Assembly: GCF_016025255.1 (NCBI RefSeq)
Contig: NZ_CP065592.1
Location: forward strand, 1,407,122 to 1,471,121
DNA from: Sphingosinicella flava
GTDB lineage: Bacteria > Pseudomonadota > Alphaproteobacteria > Sphingomonadales > Sphingomonadaceae
Length of the DNA: 64,000 bases
Direction: 5' to 3'
Of the stretch, positions 8,138-17,098 are shown one piece after another; position 1 is the stretch's first letter, and each line of letters opens with the position of its first letter. The position numbers were made by a program, and so were the translations under genes. A model generated the notes under the pieces. It ran no database searches, had not been told where the DNA came from, and saw only the letters and a program-made list of their open reading frames with translations.

Positions 8138-8881
8138 ATGCGCATGATCTTCCGGATCGCAGCCATCGTTCTTGGGCTGATCGTCTGCCTGCCCTTGCAT
8201 CATCTCTGGAAGCTGGCAGGCCACCTATCGCCGTGGCCTCGCCTATTTCTAGGCTGGACGGCGCGGTGCGCGGGAGCTCGCGTGACTGTGGAGGGCACGC
8301 CGCTCCGCCGCGACGTGCTGTTCCTCGCCAATCATTTGAGCTGGCTCGACATCCTCGTCGTCGCGAGCGCGAGCGGCGCCGCCTTCGTCTCCAAAGATGA
8401 GGTCAGGAAATGGCCGGTCATCGGCTGGCTGGCGAGCCTCCACAATACGATCTACGTGGCGCGAAGTGACCGGAACGGGGTCAAAGGCCAGGCCGACCAG
8501 CTCCGCGCGGCCCTCGCCACCGGTCAACCGGTCGCGCTTTTTCCGGAAGGCACCACGGAAGGCGGGCATGAAATATTGCCTTTCCGCGCCAGCTTGCTCT
8601 CCGCCGTCTTTCCAGCCCTACCTGATCTCAAAGTGCAGCCTGTCGCACTTGATTATGGCGTCCTGGCGCAGAAAATTGCCTGGGTCGGGAAAGAACCTGC
8701 TGTCGCCAATGCCCGCCGCATTCTTTCCCGGCCAGGCACGATCCCGGTAATTGTCCATTTCCTAACGCCTATCGATCCGCATGATGTGCCGAACCGGAAA
8801 GCCTTGGCGGAACAGAGCCAGGCCGAGGTTCAGGCCGCGCTGTTCCCCAATGGCCCGGCCGGAAAGACGTCTGAAAACTGA
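8138..8881 (+). CDS. 1-acyl-sn-glycerol-3-phosphate acyltransferase (PlsC family)
   Basis: A 247-aa membrane-bound acyltransferase that would convert lysophosphatidate to phosphatidate, or a related lysolipid substrate. One N-terminal hydrophobic helix (about 5-22) is followed by the HX4D motif NHLSWLD (His66, Asp71) and the LFPEGTTEGG block (about 139-148), the two catalytic and binding motifs of the family. An ATG two codons further in is an alternative start. The 3' end overlaps the convergent ArsR-type gene by 52 bp. Confidence 0.9.
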   Translation: MRMIFRIAAIVLGLIVCLPLHHLWKLAGHLSPWPRLFLGWTARCAGARVTVEGTPLRRDVLFLANHLSWLDILVVASASGAAFVSKDEVRKWPVIGWLASLHNTIYVARSDRNGVKGQADQLRAALATGQPVALFPEGTTEGGHEILPFRASLLSAVFPALPDLKVQPVALDYGVLAQKIAWVGKEPAVANARRILSRPGTIPVIVHFLTPIDPHDVPNRKALAEQSQAEVQAALFPNGPAGKTSEN

Positions 8882-9528
8882 CGCTCGCCGATTGAGGTAA
8901 ATTCCAGGATTCGCCCTTCTCCACGAACGAGCCATTTCTTTTGCCGCATCATGTGAAGGATGGCGGCGCCTAAGGCGCCGCCAAGGTGATGGCGCCTTTC
9001 GCTCCAGTCGAGGCAAGGCCGGCACAGGGGACGACGGGCTTTCCCCAGCGCTGTCACATCCATGCCGAGACCGTTCAGGAAAGCGCGTCCCTTTTCAGTC
9101 ACGCCGTCCAATCCCAGCGAAACAAAGTCCCGGCTAGTCAGAGAATGCGCCATCCTGACGCCTGCCGCACCCGCGAGGTGATCGTAGCAGATGCGGGCTT
9201 GGCGAAGCAGCGGCTCACGCGGGCCGGTGCGGACGCGCACGGCGCCGGTCCGCTGCGCGGCCGAGAAAAGGCTTTCGATCAGATCGGCGATGTCCGATCC
9301 CGACAGACGATAATAGCGATGCCGCCCCTGCCTTTCGACCGCGAGCAACCCGCCGGCAAGAAGCTTACTCAAATGTTCGCTGGCGGTCTGACGCGTGACG
9401 CCCGCAGTTTCGGCCAGCTCGCCCGCCGCCAAGGCCCTGCCGTCCATGAGGGCGGCCAAAATGTTGGCGCGCGCCGGATCTCCGATCAGTGCCGCCACAG
9501 GTGCGATTTGAGGCCCTTGCTTCATCAT
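8830..9528 (-). CDS. ArsR-type winged-helix regulator with long C-terminal domain
   Basis: A 232-aa protein. Residues 10-75 are an ArsR-like HTH (IGDPARANILAALMDG; AGVTRQTASEHLSKLLAGGL; a wing with RQGRHRYYRLS). The remaining 150 residues are an uncharacterised extension with a Cys pair (RRPLCRPCLDWSERRHHLGG), a plausible metal or thiol sensor. Its start overlaps the stop of the upstream 9525-10259 gene (ATGA), with the ribosome-binding site AAGGAGA inside that gene's last codons, so the two are co-translated. Target genes are unknown. Confidence 0.82.
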   Translation of the reverse strand: MMKQGPQIAPVAALIGDPARANILAALMDGRALAAGELAETAGVTRQTASEHLSKLLAGGLLAVERQGRHRYYRLSGSDIADLIESLFSAAQRTGAVRVRTGPREPLLRQARICYDHLAGAAGVRMAHSLTSRDFVSLGLDGVTEKGRAFLNGLGMDVTALGKARRPLCRPCLDWSERRHHLGGALGAAILHMMRQKKWLVRGEGRILEFTSIGERQFSDVFPAGPLGNSAA

Positions 9529-10259
9529 TCTCCTTTGAAGCCGACAACACCGGCATAGGGCAATTCGCGACCGAGGCGAAGCAAGTCGAGCGCCCGGTCC
9601 ACCACTTCCCCGGGAGTACCGGATGGCCGTTCTGAAGGCGCGAAAGGCAGCATCAGGCTTTCCAGGGCTTCGACGAGGTCGAACATGGCAAGATCGTCCA
9701 AAGCTTCTCCCTGCCCGTCAAAATGGTCGCGTAGCCGCTTTGCCCAGGATTCCTTGCGGACGCAGCTTTCGGCCGAGAAACGGCGCAGGCATACGGCATA
9801 GGGGCCATCGATCCAATCGCCCCATTCCTTTTCGCCGGCTTGACGCGCCGCTCTCCTGTCCAGCTCATCATTTGGGAAGCAGGCGGGAAAAGCGCGGGGG
9901 GCATGCGGCTCCCGGTTCAGCTCGGCGATGAAGTCGGTAATGAATTTTTCCTTGTTCAGCGCCGCCGCCTCGGCAGCCGAGCAGCCCGCCCGCATCGAGA
10001 GCGCCGCCCTGCGGCACCACCAGGTTGCAGCCGGGGAATACCAGTCGGTGCCGCCCAGGGGAGGAGCAGCCGGACAATGACCCAGCGCCGCGCCAAGTGC
10101 GCTCCACCAGTCTCCTTGAGTTGATTGGCTGTAAATCACGCCGGGAAAGGCCTTCTCGGCCAGCAAGTCGTCCAATATTTCAGACACGGGGCCGACGAGA
10201 ACGGCGAATTGCGATTTTTCAACAAACCAGCGACGGACATAAGCGGCAGAGTTTTTCAT
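9525..10259 (-). CDS. Conserved protein of unknown function paired with ArsR regulator
   Basis: A 244-aa cytoplasmic protein without membrane segments, rich in Trp and Cys. It resembles the DUF6058 (so-called natural product biosynthesis) family in the segment [20 protein letters not shown], but this recall is tentative. It is the first gene of a two-gene operon with the ArsR-type regulator and runs divergently from miaB, leaving about 107 bp for two promoters. No catalytic motif is recognisable. Function remains unknown. Confidence 0.65.
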   Translation of the reverse strand: MKNSAAYVRRWFVEKSQFAVLVGPVSEILDDLLAEKAFPGVIYSQSTQGDWWSALGAALGHCPAAPPLGGTDWYSPAATWWCRRAALSMRAGCSAAEAAALNKEKFITDFIAELNREPHAPRAFPACFPNDELDRRAARQAGEKEWGDWIDGPYAVCLRRFSAESCVRKESWAKRLRDHFDGQGEALDDLAMFDLVEALESLMLPFAPSERPSGTPGEVVDRALDLLRLGRELPYAGVVGFKGE

Positions 10260-10366
10260 CGTGTCCTTGTAGCATCATCACTTGCCCGATGGTTCGGGAG
10301 AGACCGAATGATCGGGCGAATGCTCGATGCTTCCGCCCGGGCGCCCAATCCCTTATAGGCGGAGCG

Positions 10367-11692
10367 ATGAACCGCGATCCCAAGACTTTTCACGTCAAGA
10401 GCTTCGGCTGCCAGATGAACGTTTATGACGGCGCCCGCATGGCCGAGCTGCTCGAGGCGCAGGGCATGACGGCCACCGACGGGGCGGAGGCGGATCTCGT
10501 CGTGCTCAATACCTGCCACATTCGCGAGAAGGCGGCGGAAAAGGTCTATTCCGACATCGGCCGGCTGAAGCGGGAGGATGGATCGCGCCCGATGATCGCG
10601 GTGGCCGGTTGCGTGGCGCAAGCCGAGGGCGCCGAAATCCCGCGCCGCGCGCCGAGCGTCGACATCGTCGTCGGCCCGCAAGCCTATCACCGGCTGCCCG
10701 ATCTTTTGAACGAGGCCAAAACCGGCAAGCGCGCGCTCGACACGGACATGCCGATCGAGTCGAAATTCGGCGCGCTGCCTGCCCGCCGGAAACAGGCGCC
10801 GAGCGCCTTCCTGACGGTGCAGGAGGGCTGCGACAAATTCTGCACCTATTGCGTCGTCCCCTATACGCGCGGCGCAGAGGTTTCGCGCGATTGGGCGGCC
10901 ATCGTCGACGAGGCGAAAGCGTTGGTCGACGGGGGCGCGCGTGAGATCACGTTGCTCGGCCAGAATGTGAATGCCTGGACCGGAGAAGACGACAAAGGCC
11001 GCCTGCAAGGCCTCGACGGCCTGATCCGCGCGCTCGACAAGCTCCCCGGCCTCGCGCGTATCCGCTACACGACCAGCCACCCGAACGACATGACCGAGGG
11101 CCTGATCCAGGCTCATGGGGATGTCGAGAAGCTGATGCCTTATCTGCACTTGCCCGTTCAGGCGGGAAACGACCGGGTGCTGAAGGCAATGAACCGCAGC
11201 CACACCACGGCAAGCTACCTCGCCATCCTGGACCGCGTCCGGAAGGTGCGGCCCGACATCGCATTGTCCGGCGATTTCATCGTCGGCTTCCCCGGTGAGA
11301 CCGAGGCGGAGTTTCAGGATACGCTGAATCTCGTTTCGGCCGTGAACTATGCGCAGGCTTACTCGTTCAAATATTCCCCGCGCCCCGGAACCCCGGCGGC
11401 GGACATGGAGAATCAGGTGGCCGCAGAGGTGATGGACGAGAGGCTTCAGCGGCTGCAGGCCCTGATCAACACGCATCAGATTGCCTTCAATCAGGGAACC
11501 GTGGGAAAACGTACGCAGGCGCTGCTTGAACGGCAGGGCAAGAAGCCCGGCCAGCTGATCGGCAAATCGCCCTGGCTTCAATCCGTCCATCTCGAAACTG
11601 TCGCGAAGATCGGCGATATCGTGGATGTCGAAATCCTGTCCGCCGGGCCGAACAGCCTTGCGGGCGCCGAATTAATGGAGAAAGCCGCCTGA
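10367..11692 (+). CDS. miaB: tRNA-2-methylthio-N6-dimethylallyladenosine synthase MiaB
   Basis: A 441-aa radical-SAM methylthiotransferase that converts i6A37 to ms2i6A37 in tRNA. The N-terminal UPF0004 domain shows cluster ligands Cys15 (FGCQMNVYD), Cys50 ([10 protein letters not shown]) and Cys82 (AGCVAQAEG). The radical-SAM motif CDKFCTYC holds Cys155, Cys159 and Cys162, followed by [13 protein letters not shown] domain ends the protein. The ATG at 10367 is used, with GGAG at 10361-10364. The stop overlaps the phoH start (TGATG). Confidence 0.96.
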   Translation: MNRDPKTFHVKSFGCQMNVYDGARMAELLEAQGMTATDGAEADLVVLNTCHIREKAAEKVYSDIGRLKREDGSRPMIAVAGCVAQAEGAEIPRRAPSVDIVVGPQAYHRLPDLLNEAKTGKRALDTDMPIESKFGALPARRKQAPSAFLTVQEGCDKFCTYCVVPYTRGAEVSRDWAAIVDEAKALVDGGAREITLLGQNVNAWTGEDDKGRLQGLDGLIRALDKLPGLARIRYTTSHPNDMTEGLIQAHGDVEKLMPYLHLPVQAGNDRVLKAMNRSHTTASYLAILDRVRKVRPDIALSGDFIVGFPGETEAEFQDTLNLVSAVNYAQAYSFKYSPRPGTPAADMENQVAAEVMDERLQRLQALINTHQIAFNQGTVGKRTQALLERQGKKPGQLIGKSPWLQSVHLETVAKIGDIVDVEILSAGPNSLAGAELMEKAA

Positions 11693-12681
11693 TGCCGCAG
11701 AAGAAACTCGATCCCGCCACGCCCCGCGCGCGCCTTGAGATCGAGTTCGCCGAGCCGCACCTGCTCGGCCCTCTGTTCGGCGAGTTCGACCGCAATCTCG
11801 TCGCCATCGAGGATCGCCTCGGCGTCTACATCGCCGCGCGCGGCAACCGCGTGCAGGTGGAGGGCGAACCCGAAGCCGCCGCCCGCGCCCGCGACGTGCT
11901 GCAGGGGCTCTACAATCGGCTGAACGAAGGCCAGGACATCGATGCCGAGGCCGTGAGCGCCGTCATCGCCATGTCCGGCCAGCCGGTGCTGGAGGGCATC
12001 GTCTCCGACGTGTCGGAGCCGCCCAAGGTAATGATCCGGACGCGCAAGAAGACGATCGTCCCGCGCTCCCACACACAAGCCACCTATATGGAAGCGCTGG
12101 GCCGCGACGACCTGATCTTCGCGCTTGGGCCGGCAGGCACCGGCAAGACCTATCTCGCCGTCGCGCAGGCCGTGCAGCAATTGATCGGCGGCTCTGTCGA
12201 CCGCCTCATCCTCTCCCGTCCCGCCGTCGAAGCGGGCGAGCGCCTGGGCTTCCTCCCCGGCGACATGAAAGAAAAGGTCGATCCCTACCTCCGTCCGCTC
12301 TACGATGCGCTTTACGACATGCTCCCCGCCGAACAGGTGGAGCGCCGCATCGCGTCGGGCGAGATCGAGATCGCGCCGATCGCCTTCATGCGCGGGCGGA
12401 CGTTGGGAGACGCCTTCATCATTCTCGACGAGGCGCAGAATACCACGCCCCAGCAGATGAAGATGTTCCTGACCCGCTTCGGCATGAGGAGCCGCATGGT
12501 CGTCTGCGGCGATCCGCTGCAGGTGGATTTGCCCAATCCGGGCATGTCCGGCCTTGCCGACGCCGTGGAGAAATTGGAAGGCATTCCCAAGATCGCCACA
12601 ATCCGCTTCGGCGCGGGCGACGTCGTCCGCCACCCGCTCGTCGGCCGGATCGTCGAAGCTTATGAGGGGCCGCTGACGTGA
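11692..12681 (+). CDS. PhoH-like P-loop protein (PhoL/YbeZ type)
   Basis: A 329-aa PhoH-family ATPase. The Walker A motif GPAGTGKT is at 146-153 and the Walker [10 protein letters not shown] at about 242-250. The N-terminal 100 residues carry a KH-like nucleic-acid-binding region. In bacteria this protein is encoded next to YbeY and CorC, as here, and is linked to ribosome quality control and RNA metabolism; the precise activity is unsettled. Translation is coupled to miaB by a one-base overlap. Confidence 0.93.
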   Translation: MPQKKLDPATPRARLEIEFAEPHLLGPLFGEFDRNLVAIEDRLGVYIAARGNRVQVEGEPEAAARARDVLQGLYNRLNEGQDIDAEAVSAVIAMSGQPVLEGIVSDVSEPPKVMIRTRKKTIVPRSHTQATYMEALGRDDLIFALGPAGTGKTYLAVAQAVQQLIGGSVDRLILSRPAVEAGERLGFLPGDMKEKVDPYLRPLYDALYDMLPAEQVERRIASGEIEIAPIAFMRGRTLGDAFIILDEAQNTTPQQMKMFLTRFGMRSRMVVCGDPLQVDLPNPGMSGLADAVEKLEGIPKIATIRFGAGDVVRHPLVGRIVEAYEGPLT

Positions 12682-12721
12682 GGCCGGTTCCCCAAATCCT
12701 CCCCCTTGCAGGGGAGGTTTT

Positions 12722-13237
12722 ATGATTCTTGTCGAGTCCGATGCCGGGGAGGAATGGGACAGTCGCACCGACTGGCCTGCTCTTGCTTTACGATCGGTCG
12801 AAACCGCGATCCGGCACAGCGACCGCCCCCAACTGATCGACAGCGCGCTCTCCATTGAAATCTCGGTCAAGTTCGCGACCGATGAAGAAGTGCGCGTGCT
12901 GAATGCCGCCTATCGCGGCAAGGACAAGCCCACCAACGTCCTGTCCTTCCCGATGTTCGAGGCCGAACTCCTCGACTCGCTCGCCACCGCCGACGGCGGG
13001 GAGGTGCTTTTGGGCGATATCGTGCTCGCCCACGGCGTCTGCGTTTCGGAAGCGGCGGACAAGGAGGTTGCAGTGGAGACCCATGCGGCCCATCTGATCG
13101 TCCACGGGACGCTCCACTTGCTCGGCTACGACCATTTGGAGGATGGAGAAGCCGAGGCGATGGAGACGACCGAAAAGGCCGCGCTCTCCGCCATCGGCAT
13201 CGCCGATCCCTATTCTGTTGAAGAGGTGCAATCTTAA
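12722..13237 (+). CDS. ybeY: Endoribonuclease YbeY (16S rRNA maturation)
   Basis: A 171-aa single-domain metalloprotein. The zinc-binding signature HGTLHLLGYDH supplies His128, His132 and His138, and the KPTNVLSFP segment (about 69-77) is the other family hallmark. YbeY is a single-strand RNase needed for 16S rRNA 3'-end processing and 70S quality control. A small GC hairpin-like stretch separates it from phoH; corC follows after five bases. Confidence 0.94.
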   Translation: MILVESDAGEEWDSRTDWPALALRSVETAIRHSDRPQLIDSALSIEISVKFATDEEVRVLNAAYRGKDKPTNVLSFPMFEAELLDSLATADGGEVLLGDIVLAHGVCVSEAADKEVAVETHAAHLIVHGTLHLLGYDHLEDGEAEAMETTEKAALSAIGIADPYSVEEVQS

Positions 13238-13242
13238 AAGAA

Positions 13243-14136
13243 ATGGACGAGGATTCCAGTAGCATCGCCCGGGAAAACGGGCGCACTTTTTGGGGAGGGC
13301 TGCGGCACTTCCTGTTCGGCGATGATGGCGAGGCGACGCTCCGCGACCAGATCGAGGAAGCGATCCAGAGTCACGAGGGCGAAAAGCCCGTCGTCGGCGA
13401 CCTGACGCCGGTGGAGCGGCAGATGCTCCTCAACCTCCTCCACTTCGGCGAGAGCACGGTATCCGACATTGCCGTGCCGCGCGGCGATATCATCGCCGTG
13501 CCGTCCACCGCTACGTTCGACGCCCTGGTCGCGGCCTTCGCCGATGCGGGCCACAGCCGTCTTCCGGTCTACAAGGACAGCCTCGATCACGTTATCGGCA
13601 TGGTTCATGTGAAGGATGTGTTCGCGCTGAAGGTCGACGGCGCCACGCCTCCAGACGACATCGCCGCCCTTATCCGCACCCCGCTCTTCGTGCCGGAGTC
13701 GATGGGGGTTCTCGACCTTCTCGCCCGCATGCGGGGCGAGCGGGTCCACCTTGCGATCGTCGTCGACGAATTCGGCGGCACCGAAGGCCTCGTCACCATC
13801 GAGGATGTCGTCGAGGAAATCGTCGGCGAGATCGAGGACGAGCATGACGAGACGCCCGAAGGCATGCTGGTTCCGCTGGAGGACGGTATCTGGGACGCCG
13901 ATGCGCGCACCGAGCTCGAGGAGGTCGCCGAACATGTCGATGCCCGCCTTGCGGTGGTCGAGGAGGATGTCGACACCCTTGGCGGCCTCGCCTTCGTCCT
14001 TGCGGGCCATGTCCCCCAGGCGGGTGAGATCGTCGAGCATCCGAGCGGTTGGAAGCTGGAAATCACCGCCAGCGACACTCGCCGCGTCAACCGCCTTCGC
14101 CTCCACGCGCCCGAGGAGATTGCCGCCGTCGAGTGA
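13243..14136 (+). CDS. CorC/TlyC-family CBS-domain protein
   Basis: A 297-aa cytoplasmic protein with two CBS domains (about 70-130 and 135-195, with SRLPVYKDSLDHVIGMVHVK and RVHLAIVVDEFGGTEGLVTI) and a C-terminal CorC_HlyC domain (about 205-290). The family regulates or mediates Mg/Co ion transport; here no membrane domain precedes the CBS pair, as is usual for the ybeY-linked form. It ends the miaB-phoH-ybeY-corC operon. The apolipoprotein N-acyltransferase gene that often follows is absent. Confidence 0.92.
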   Translation: MDEDSSSIARENGRTFWGGLRHFLFGDDGEATLRDQIEEAIQSHEGEKPVVGDLTPVERQMLLNLLHFGESTVSDIAVPRGDIIAVPSTATFDALVAAFADAGHSRLPVYKDSLDHVIGMVHVKDVFALKVDGATPPDDIAALIRTPLFVPESMGVLDLLARMRGERVHLAIVVDEFGGTEGLVTIEDVVEEIVGEIEDEHDETPEGMLVPLEDGIWDADARTELEEVAEHVDARLAVVEEDVDTLGGLAFVLAGHVPQAGEIVEHPSGWKLEITASDTRRVNRLRLHAPEEIAAVE

Positions 14137-14315
14137 AATCTTCGCCTTGCCAGGTGCCGCCACTCCCGCAAGGCCGGAGAGGCGTAAGGGAGGACGTCGC
14201 CGCGCGGGGCGGGCGCGTCATGGCTTCCGGGCCGCTCGCCGTCTGGCGCGAGCGCCTGTCGGGCGCCGCCCTCATCACGGTCGGTGGCGCGCTGTCGCTG
14301 GTGAAGCGCGCCTGA
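14133..14315 (+). pseudogene. Possible C-terminal remnant of a LysE/RhtB-type exporter
   Basis: About 60 codons of open frame directly behind corC end in VWRERLSGAALITVGGALSL-VKRA. This resembles the last membrane helix and basic tail of LysE/RhtB amino-acid exporters (W-x-R-x-SGAxLIxxGxxL). The upstream part does not look like a membrane protein, so if real this is a decayed fragment, not a working gene. The match is short and the call is tentative. Confidence 0.3.
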
Positions 14316-14319
14316 TCCC

Positions 14320-15363
14320 TTACATCGCGCCCATGAGGCCGATCCCGGCCAAGAACAGTATAAAGGCCAAGAACGCGAAGAGGAGCAGCATCGCCGTCCG
14401 CCACAGGGCGCCGAAGCGGGAAAGGGCGTAGGCGCCTTTAAGCTGCCGGTACATGTGAAGCGGCGGGATGATCAGGATGAGGAACCCGATCCAGCCTTCC
14501 AGCAAACCGATGACGCGCAGGAACGAAAGAGTGACCGTCCCCAGCGTCATGAAGGCGATGGAATAAGTGACGAAGACCGTATGGTCGTACATGCGGTGCC
14601 GCCGTCCCCGGAAGAGAAAGAGCAGCGCTACAAACGGCACCGACAGCGGGATGAGCGCCCAGGAAAATTTATACGCATTGTTCTGCAGCTTGTAGAGAAG
14701 GAGATCCGGATTGGCGCGGGCCTTTTCGATGGCGTGGCGGATCCAGTCCGCCCCTTCAACTCGCAAGGTACCGGTGTCGCCGGTCGCGATCTTCAATGCG
14801 GACGTCTCCCGCTGCGTATCGGCGATTTCCTCCCGGATCCCGCGCGTATCCTCCCCCTTTGCCGCAGCGGCATCGCGCTGCTTTTCCAATTCCGCCAGCC
14901 GGGCATCCGCTTTGACGCGTTCGGCTTGGATCTCCGCCTTGTCCGGCGGGGCGAAGTTGGTCTCGAACGGCCCGCCGATCGTGCTGAACGTGACGAACAT
15001 CAGGAAAGCGGAAAAAAGGAATAATGCCATCGGGGACACGAACTTCGCCCGCTCACCCTCGACATACCGCCGCGTGAGATCGCCGGGCCGCCAGGCGAGC
15101 AGAGGCAAGGTCCGCCACACCTTCCCATCCAGATGCAGAATGCCGTGAGCGAGATCGTGCCACCAGGCCATGAGCGAACGGTGGACATGGCCCGCCTGCC
15201 CGCAGGCATGGCAATAGTCCCCCGCAAGTGCCGTCCCGCAATTGAGGCATTGGCCGCCATAGCCATGCGCCGCTTCGCCCGCCTTGGGCTCTACCGCCCG
15301 CGCGACCATGCCGCCCGTCGCGAGATCGCCGATTGCTTCGATGCCTTCACCGCCCATTGTCAC
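14320..15363 (-). CDS. DUF3667-type membrane protein with N-terminal zinc ribbon
   Basis: A 347-aa protein. The N-terminal zinc ribbon CLNCGTALAGDYCHACGQ (about 38-55) is followed by the DUF3667 motif WHDLAHGILHLDGKVWRTLP and RPGDLTRRYVEGERAKFVSP, then a first membrane helix (FLFSAFLMFVTFSTIGG). A charged, Ala/Glu-rich coiled coil (about 145-195) is inserted before at least four further C-terminal helices. The role of the family is unknown. The gene is convergent with the corC operon and divergent from the toxin-antitoxin pair. Confidence 0.85.
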   Translation of the reverse strand: MTMGGEGIEAIGDLATGGMVARAVEPKAGEAAHGYGGQCLNCGTALAGDYCHACGQAGHVHRSLMAWWHDLAHGILHLDGKVWRTLPLLAWRPGDLTRRYVEGERAKFVSPMALFLFSAFLMFVTFSTIGGPFETNFAPPDKAEIQAERVKADARLAELEKQRDAAAAKGEDTRGIREEIADTQRETSALKIATGDTGTLRVEGADWIRHAIEKARANPDLLLYKLQNNAYKFSWALIPLSVPFVALLFLFRGRRHRMYDHTVFVTYSIAFMTLGTVTLSFLRVIGLLEGWIGFLILIIPPLHMYRQLKGAYALSRFGALWRTAMLLLFAFLAFILFLAGIGLMGAM

Positions 15364-15431
15364 CCCATCCGTTTCCGTCCATCATGCCGGAACCAGGAGA
15401 GAGGGTCGAGACGAGAAAGCAGCTTGTTTCG

Positions 15432-15443
15432 TTTGTATACAAA
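15432..15443. promoter_or_regulatory. Perfect 12-bp palindrome, likely antitoxin operator
   Basis: TTTGTATACAAA lies 15 bp upstream of the antitoxin start and is AT-rich against GC-rich surroundings. ParD/CopG-type ribbon-helix-helix antitoxins repress their own operon by binding such short palindromes over the promoter. Its position would let a bound dimer block transcription initiation. This role is inferred from family behaviour. Confidence 0.55.
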
Positions 15444-15458
15444 GATTACATCCCAGGC

Positions 15459-15707
15459 ATGAGCAACAGCGCTGTCATCTCCGCCCGTGTCGATGCCGAC
15501 ACTCTCGCCCTCGTCGACAAAGTGTCCAAGGCCCACGGCCGCAGCCGCGCCTGGTTCGCCGCCCGCGCCATCCAGAAGATGGCCGAGAGTGAGGCGGAAT
15601 TCCTCGCCTTCGTCCAGGAAGGCATTGATTCCGCCGACCGGGGCGAGCTGATTCCGCATGAAGAAATTTTTGAAAGGCTGAAAGCCCGGCGGAAGTCTCG
15701 CGCTTGA
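15459..15707 (+). CDS. ParD/CopG-like ribbon-helix-helix antitoxin
   Basis: An 82-aa protein. Residues 4-45 (SAVISARVDADTLALVDKVS, then KAHGRSRAWFAARAIQKMAE) are a ribbon-helix-helix DNA-binding domain, and the acidic C-terminal tail is the expected toxin-binding part. The ATG at 15459 follows AGG at 15455; longer upstream extensions lack homology. The stop overlaps the toxin start (TGATG), so antitoxin is made first and the two are coupled. It probably represses its own promoter through the palindrome at 15432. Confidence 0.85.
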   Translation: MSNSAVISARVDADTLALVDKVSKAHGRSRAWFAARAIQKMAESEAEFLAFVQEGIDSADRGELIPHEEIFERLKARRKSRA

Positions 15708-15994
15708 TGCGGCGGATCCAATGGTCGGCAGCATCGGAGCGTGACCTTGAGGCGATCGACGATTATTGGTCAGCTTATTCAGAAGACCAGGCCGATGCCA
15801 TTCTCGATCGCATAAGAGAGGCTGGCGACTTTCTTGCCGGCCTGCCGTTCGCAGGATCACTCATCGATGTGGGCCCCGCACGCAAGTGGCGGGTCAAGAG
15901 CAGCCGTTACGTGCTGATCTACCGGCTTGACGAGCAGAGCATCCAGATCCTCCGCGTCCGCCATGATCAAGAGAATTGGGCCGATCCGGAATGA
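15707..15994 (+). CDS. ParE/RelE-family toxin
   Basis: A 95-aa ParE/RelE-superfamily toxin. The family order is visible: WSAASERDLEAIDDYWSA at the N-terminus, an amphipathic helix pair, KWRVKSSRYVLIYRLDEQSI, and the final ILRVRHDQENW. ParE types poison gyrase and RelE types cleave mRNA; sequence alone does not separate them, although the pairing with a ParD-like antitoxin favours ParE. ATG at 15707 overlaps the antitoxin stop. Its own stop overlaps the nadD start (ATGA). Confidence 0.85.
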   Translation: MRRIQWSAASERDLEAIDDYWSAYSEDQADAILDRIREAGDFLAGLPFAGSLIDVGPARKWRVKSSRYVLIYRLDEQSIQILRVRHDQENWADPE

Positions 15995-16632
15995 CCCTCA
16001 CCGGCCTCCTCGGCGGCTCCTTCAATCCCGCCCATCGCGGGCATCGCAAGATCAGCCGCCAGGCGCTGGACGCGCTTGGCCTCGACGAAATCTGGTGGCT
16101 GGTTTCCCCCGGCAATCCGCTGAAGACCGGGGAAGGCATGGCGCCGCTCTCCGCTCGCTTTGCTTCCGCGCGAACGGCCGCGCGCGGCCTCCCGATCCGC
16201 GTTACCGCCATCGAACGGCAGCTTGGTACGCGCTACACGGCGGATACGCTGAAGGCGCTCCGCCGCCGCTTTCCCGACCGGCATTTCGTCTGGCTGATGG
16301 GCGCGGACAATCTGGCCCAGTTCCACAAGTGGAAGGATTGGCGGAAAATCGCCAGGATGGTCCCGATTGCGGTTCTCGCCCGGCCCGGATATAAGGATGA
16401 CGCCCAGGCGGCACGCGCAATGGGTTGGTTGCGGCGCTTCGTCCGGCCCGCAGGCCAGGCTCGGCACTGGACGAAGTGGAGACTGCCGGCTCTCGTGCTG
16501 CTCGATCTGCCGCTCGACCCGACCTCCGCCACGGCCCTGCGCGCCGCGCGCCCCGGCTGGCACCAAAAGTTCCCCGGAACGTTCCAAACCACGGCCCTGC
16601 GCGACGGCGTGACGCGCAGGCGATTGAGATAA
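15991..16632 (+). CDS. nadD: Nicotinate-nucleotide adenylyltransferase NadD
   Basis: A 213-aa enzyme that makes nicotinate adenine dinucleotide from NaMN and ATP, in NAD synthesis. The nucleotidyltransferase motif GGSFNPAHRGHRKISRQAL (about residues 7-25) contains the (H/T)xGH signature; FVWLMGADNLAQFHKWKDW is the NadD-specific segment. The start at 15991 overlaps the toxin stop by four bases, so in its present state nadD is read through from the toxin-antitoxin transcript. An earlier in-frame ATG at 15976 lies inside the toxin gene. rsfS follows. Confidence 0.92.
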   Translation: MTLTGLLGGSFNPAHRGHRKISRQALDALGLDEIWWLVSPGNPLKTGEGMAPLSARFASARTAARGLPIRVTAIERQLGTRYTADTLKALRRRFPDRHFVWLMGADNLAQFHKWKDWRKIARMVPIAVLARPGYKDDAQAARAMGWLRRFVRPAGQARHWTKWRLPALVLLDLPLDPTSATALRAARPGWHQKFPGTFQTTALRDGVTRRRLR

Positions 16633-16641
16633 GGAGGCATT

Positions 16642-17040
16642 TTGCCCGACCCATCCCCCGCCCCGTCCATCGGCGGCAAAGACCAGGTGGAAAAGCTGCA
16701 TGAGCTGGTCCTCGGCTCCCTCGACGACGATCAAGCCGTCGAAGTGGTCAGCATTCCCCTCTCCGGAAAATCCAGCATCGCCGACTATATGGTCGTCGCG
16801 AGCGGCCGTTCGACGCGCCAGGTCGCGTCCATGGCGCAGAAGCTGCAGGAGAGGATCAAGCGCGAGCTGGGCCGCAATGTCCGCATCGAGGGCCTGCCGA
16901 TTGCCGATTGGGTGCTGATCGACGCCGATGACGTCATCGTCCACCTCTTCCGCCCGGAAGTGCGCACCTTCTATAATCTGGAGCGTATGTGGGCGTTTGA
17001 GGAAAACGGCGCGCAAGCCTCGGCTCCCGCCGGGGCGTGA
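16642..17040 (+). CDS. rsfS: Ribosomal silencing factor RsfS, TTG start
   Basis: A 132-aa RsfS/DUF143 protein. It binds ribosomal protein L14 and blocks subunit joining when nutrients run short. The conserved core is visible as SSIADYMVVASGRSTRQVAS (about 50-69) and GLPIADWVLIDADDVIVHLF. No ATG is available; a TTG at 16642 preceded by AAGGAGG (16631-16637) fits best. The C-terminus has a short Ala-rich tail. It lies between nadD and rlmH, the standard order. Confidence 0.92.
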   Translation: MPDPSPAPSIGGKDQVEKLHELVLGSLDDDQAVEVVSIPLSGKSSIADYMVVASGRSTRQVASMAQKLQERIKRELGRNVRIEGLPIADWVLIDADDVIVHLFRPEVRTFYNLERMWAFEENGAQASAPAGA

Positions 17041-17098
17041 TATCTAATGTGCTTCTCCCCCTTGATGGGGGAGGGCTATTCACGCGGGCAAGGCTTTG

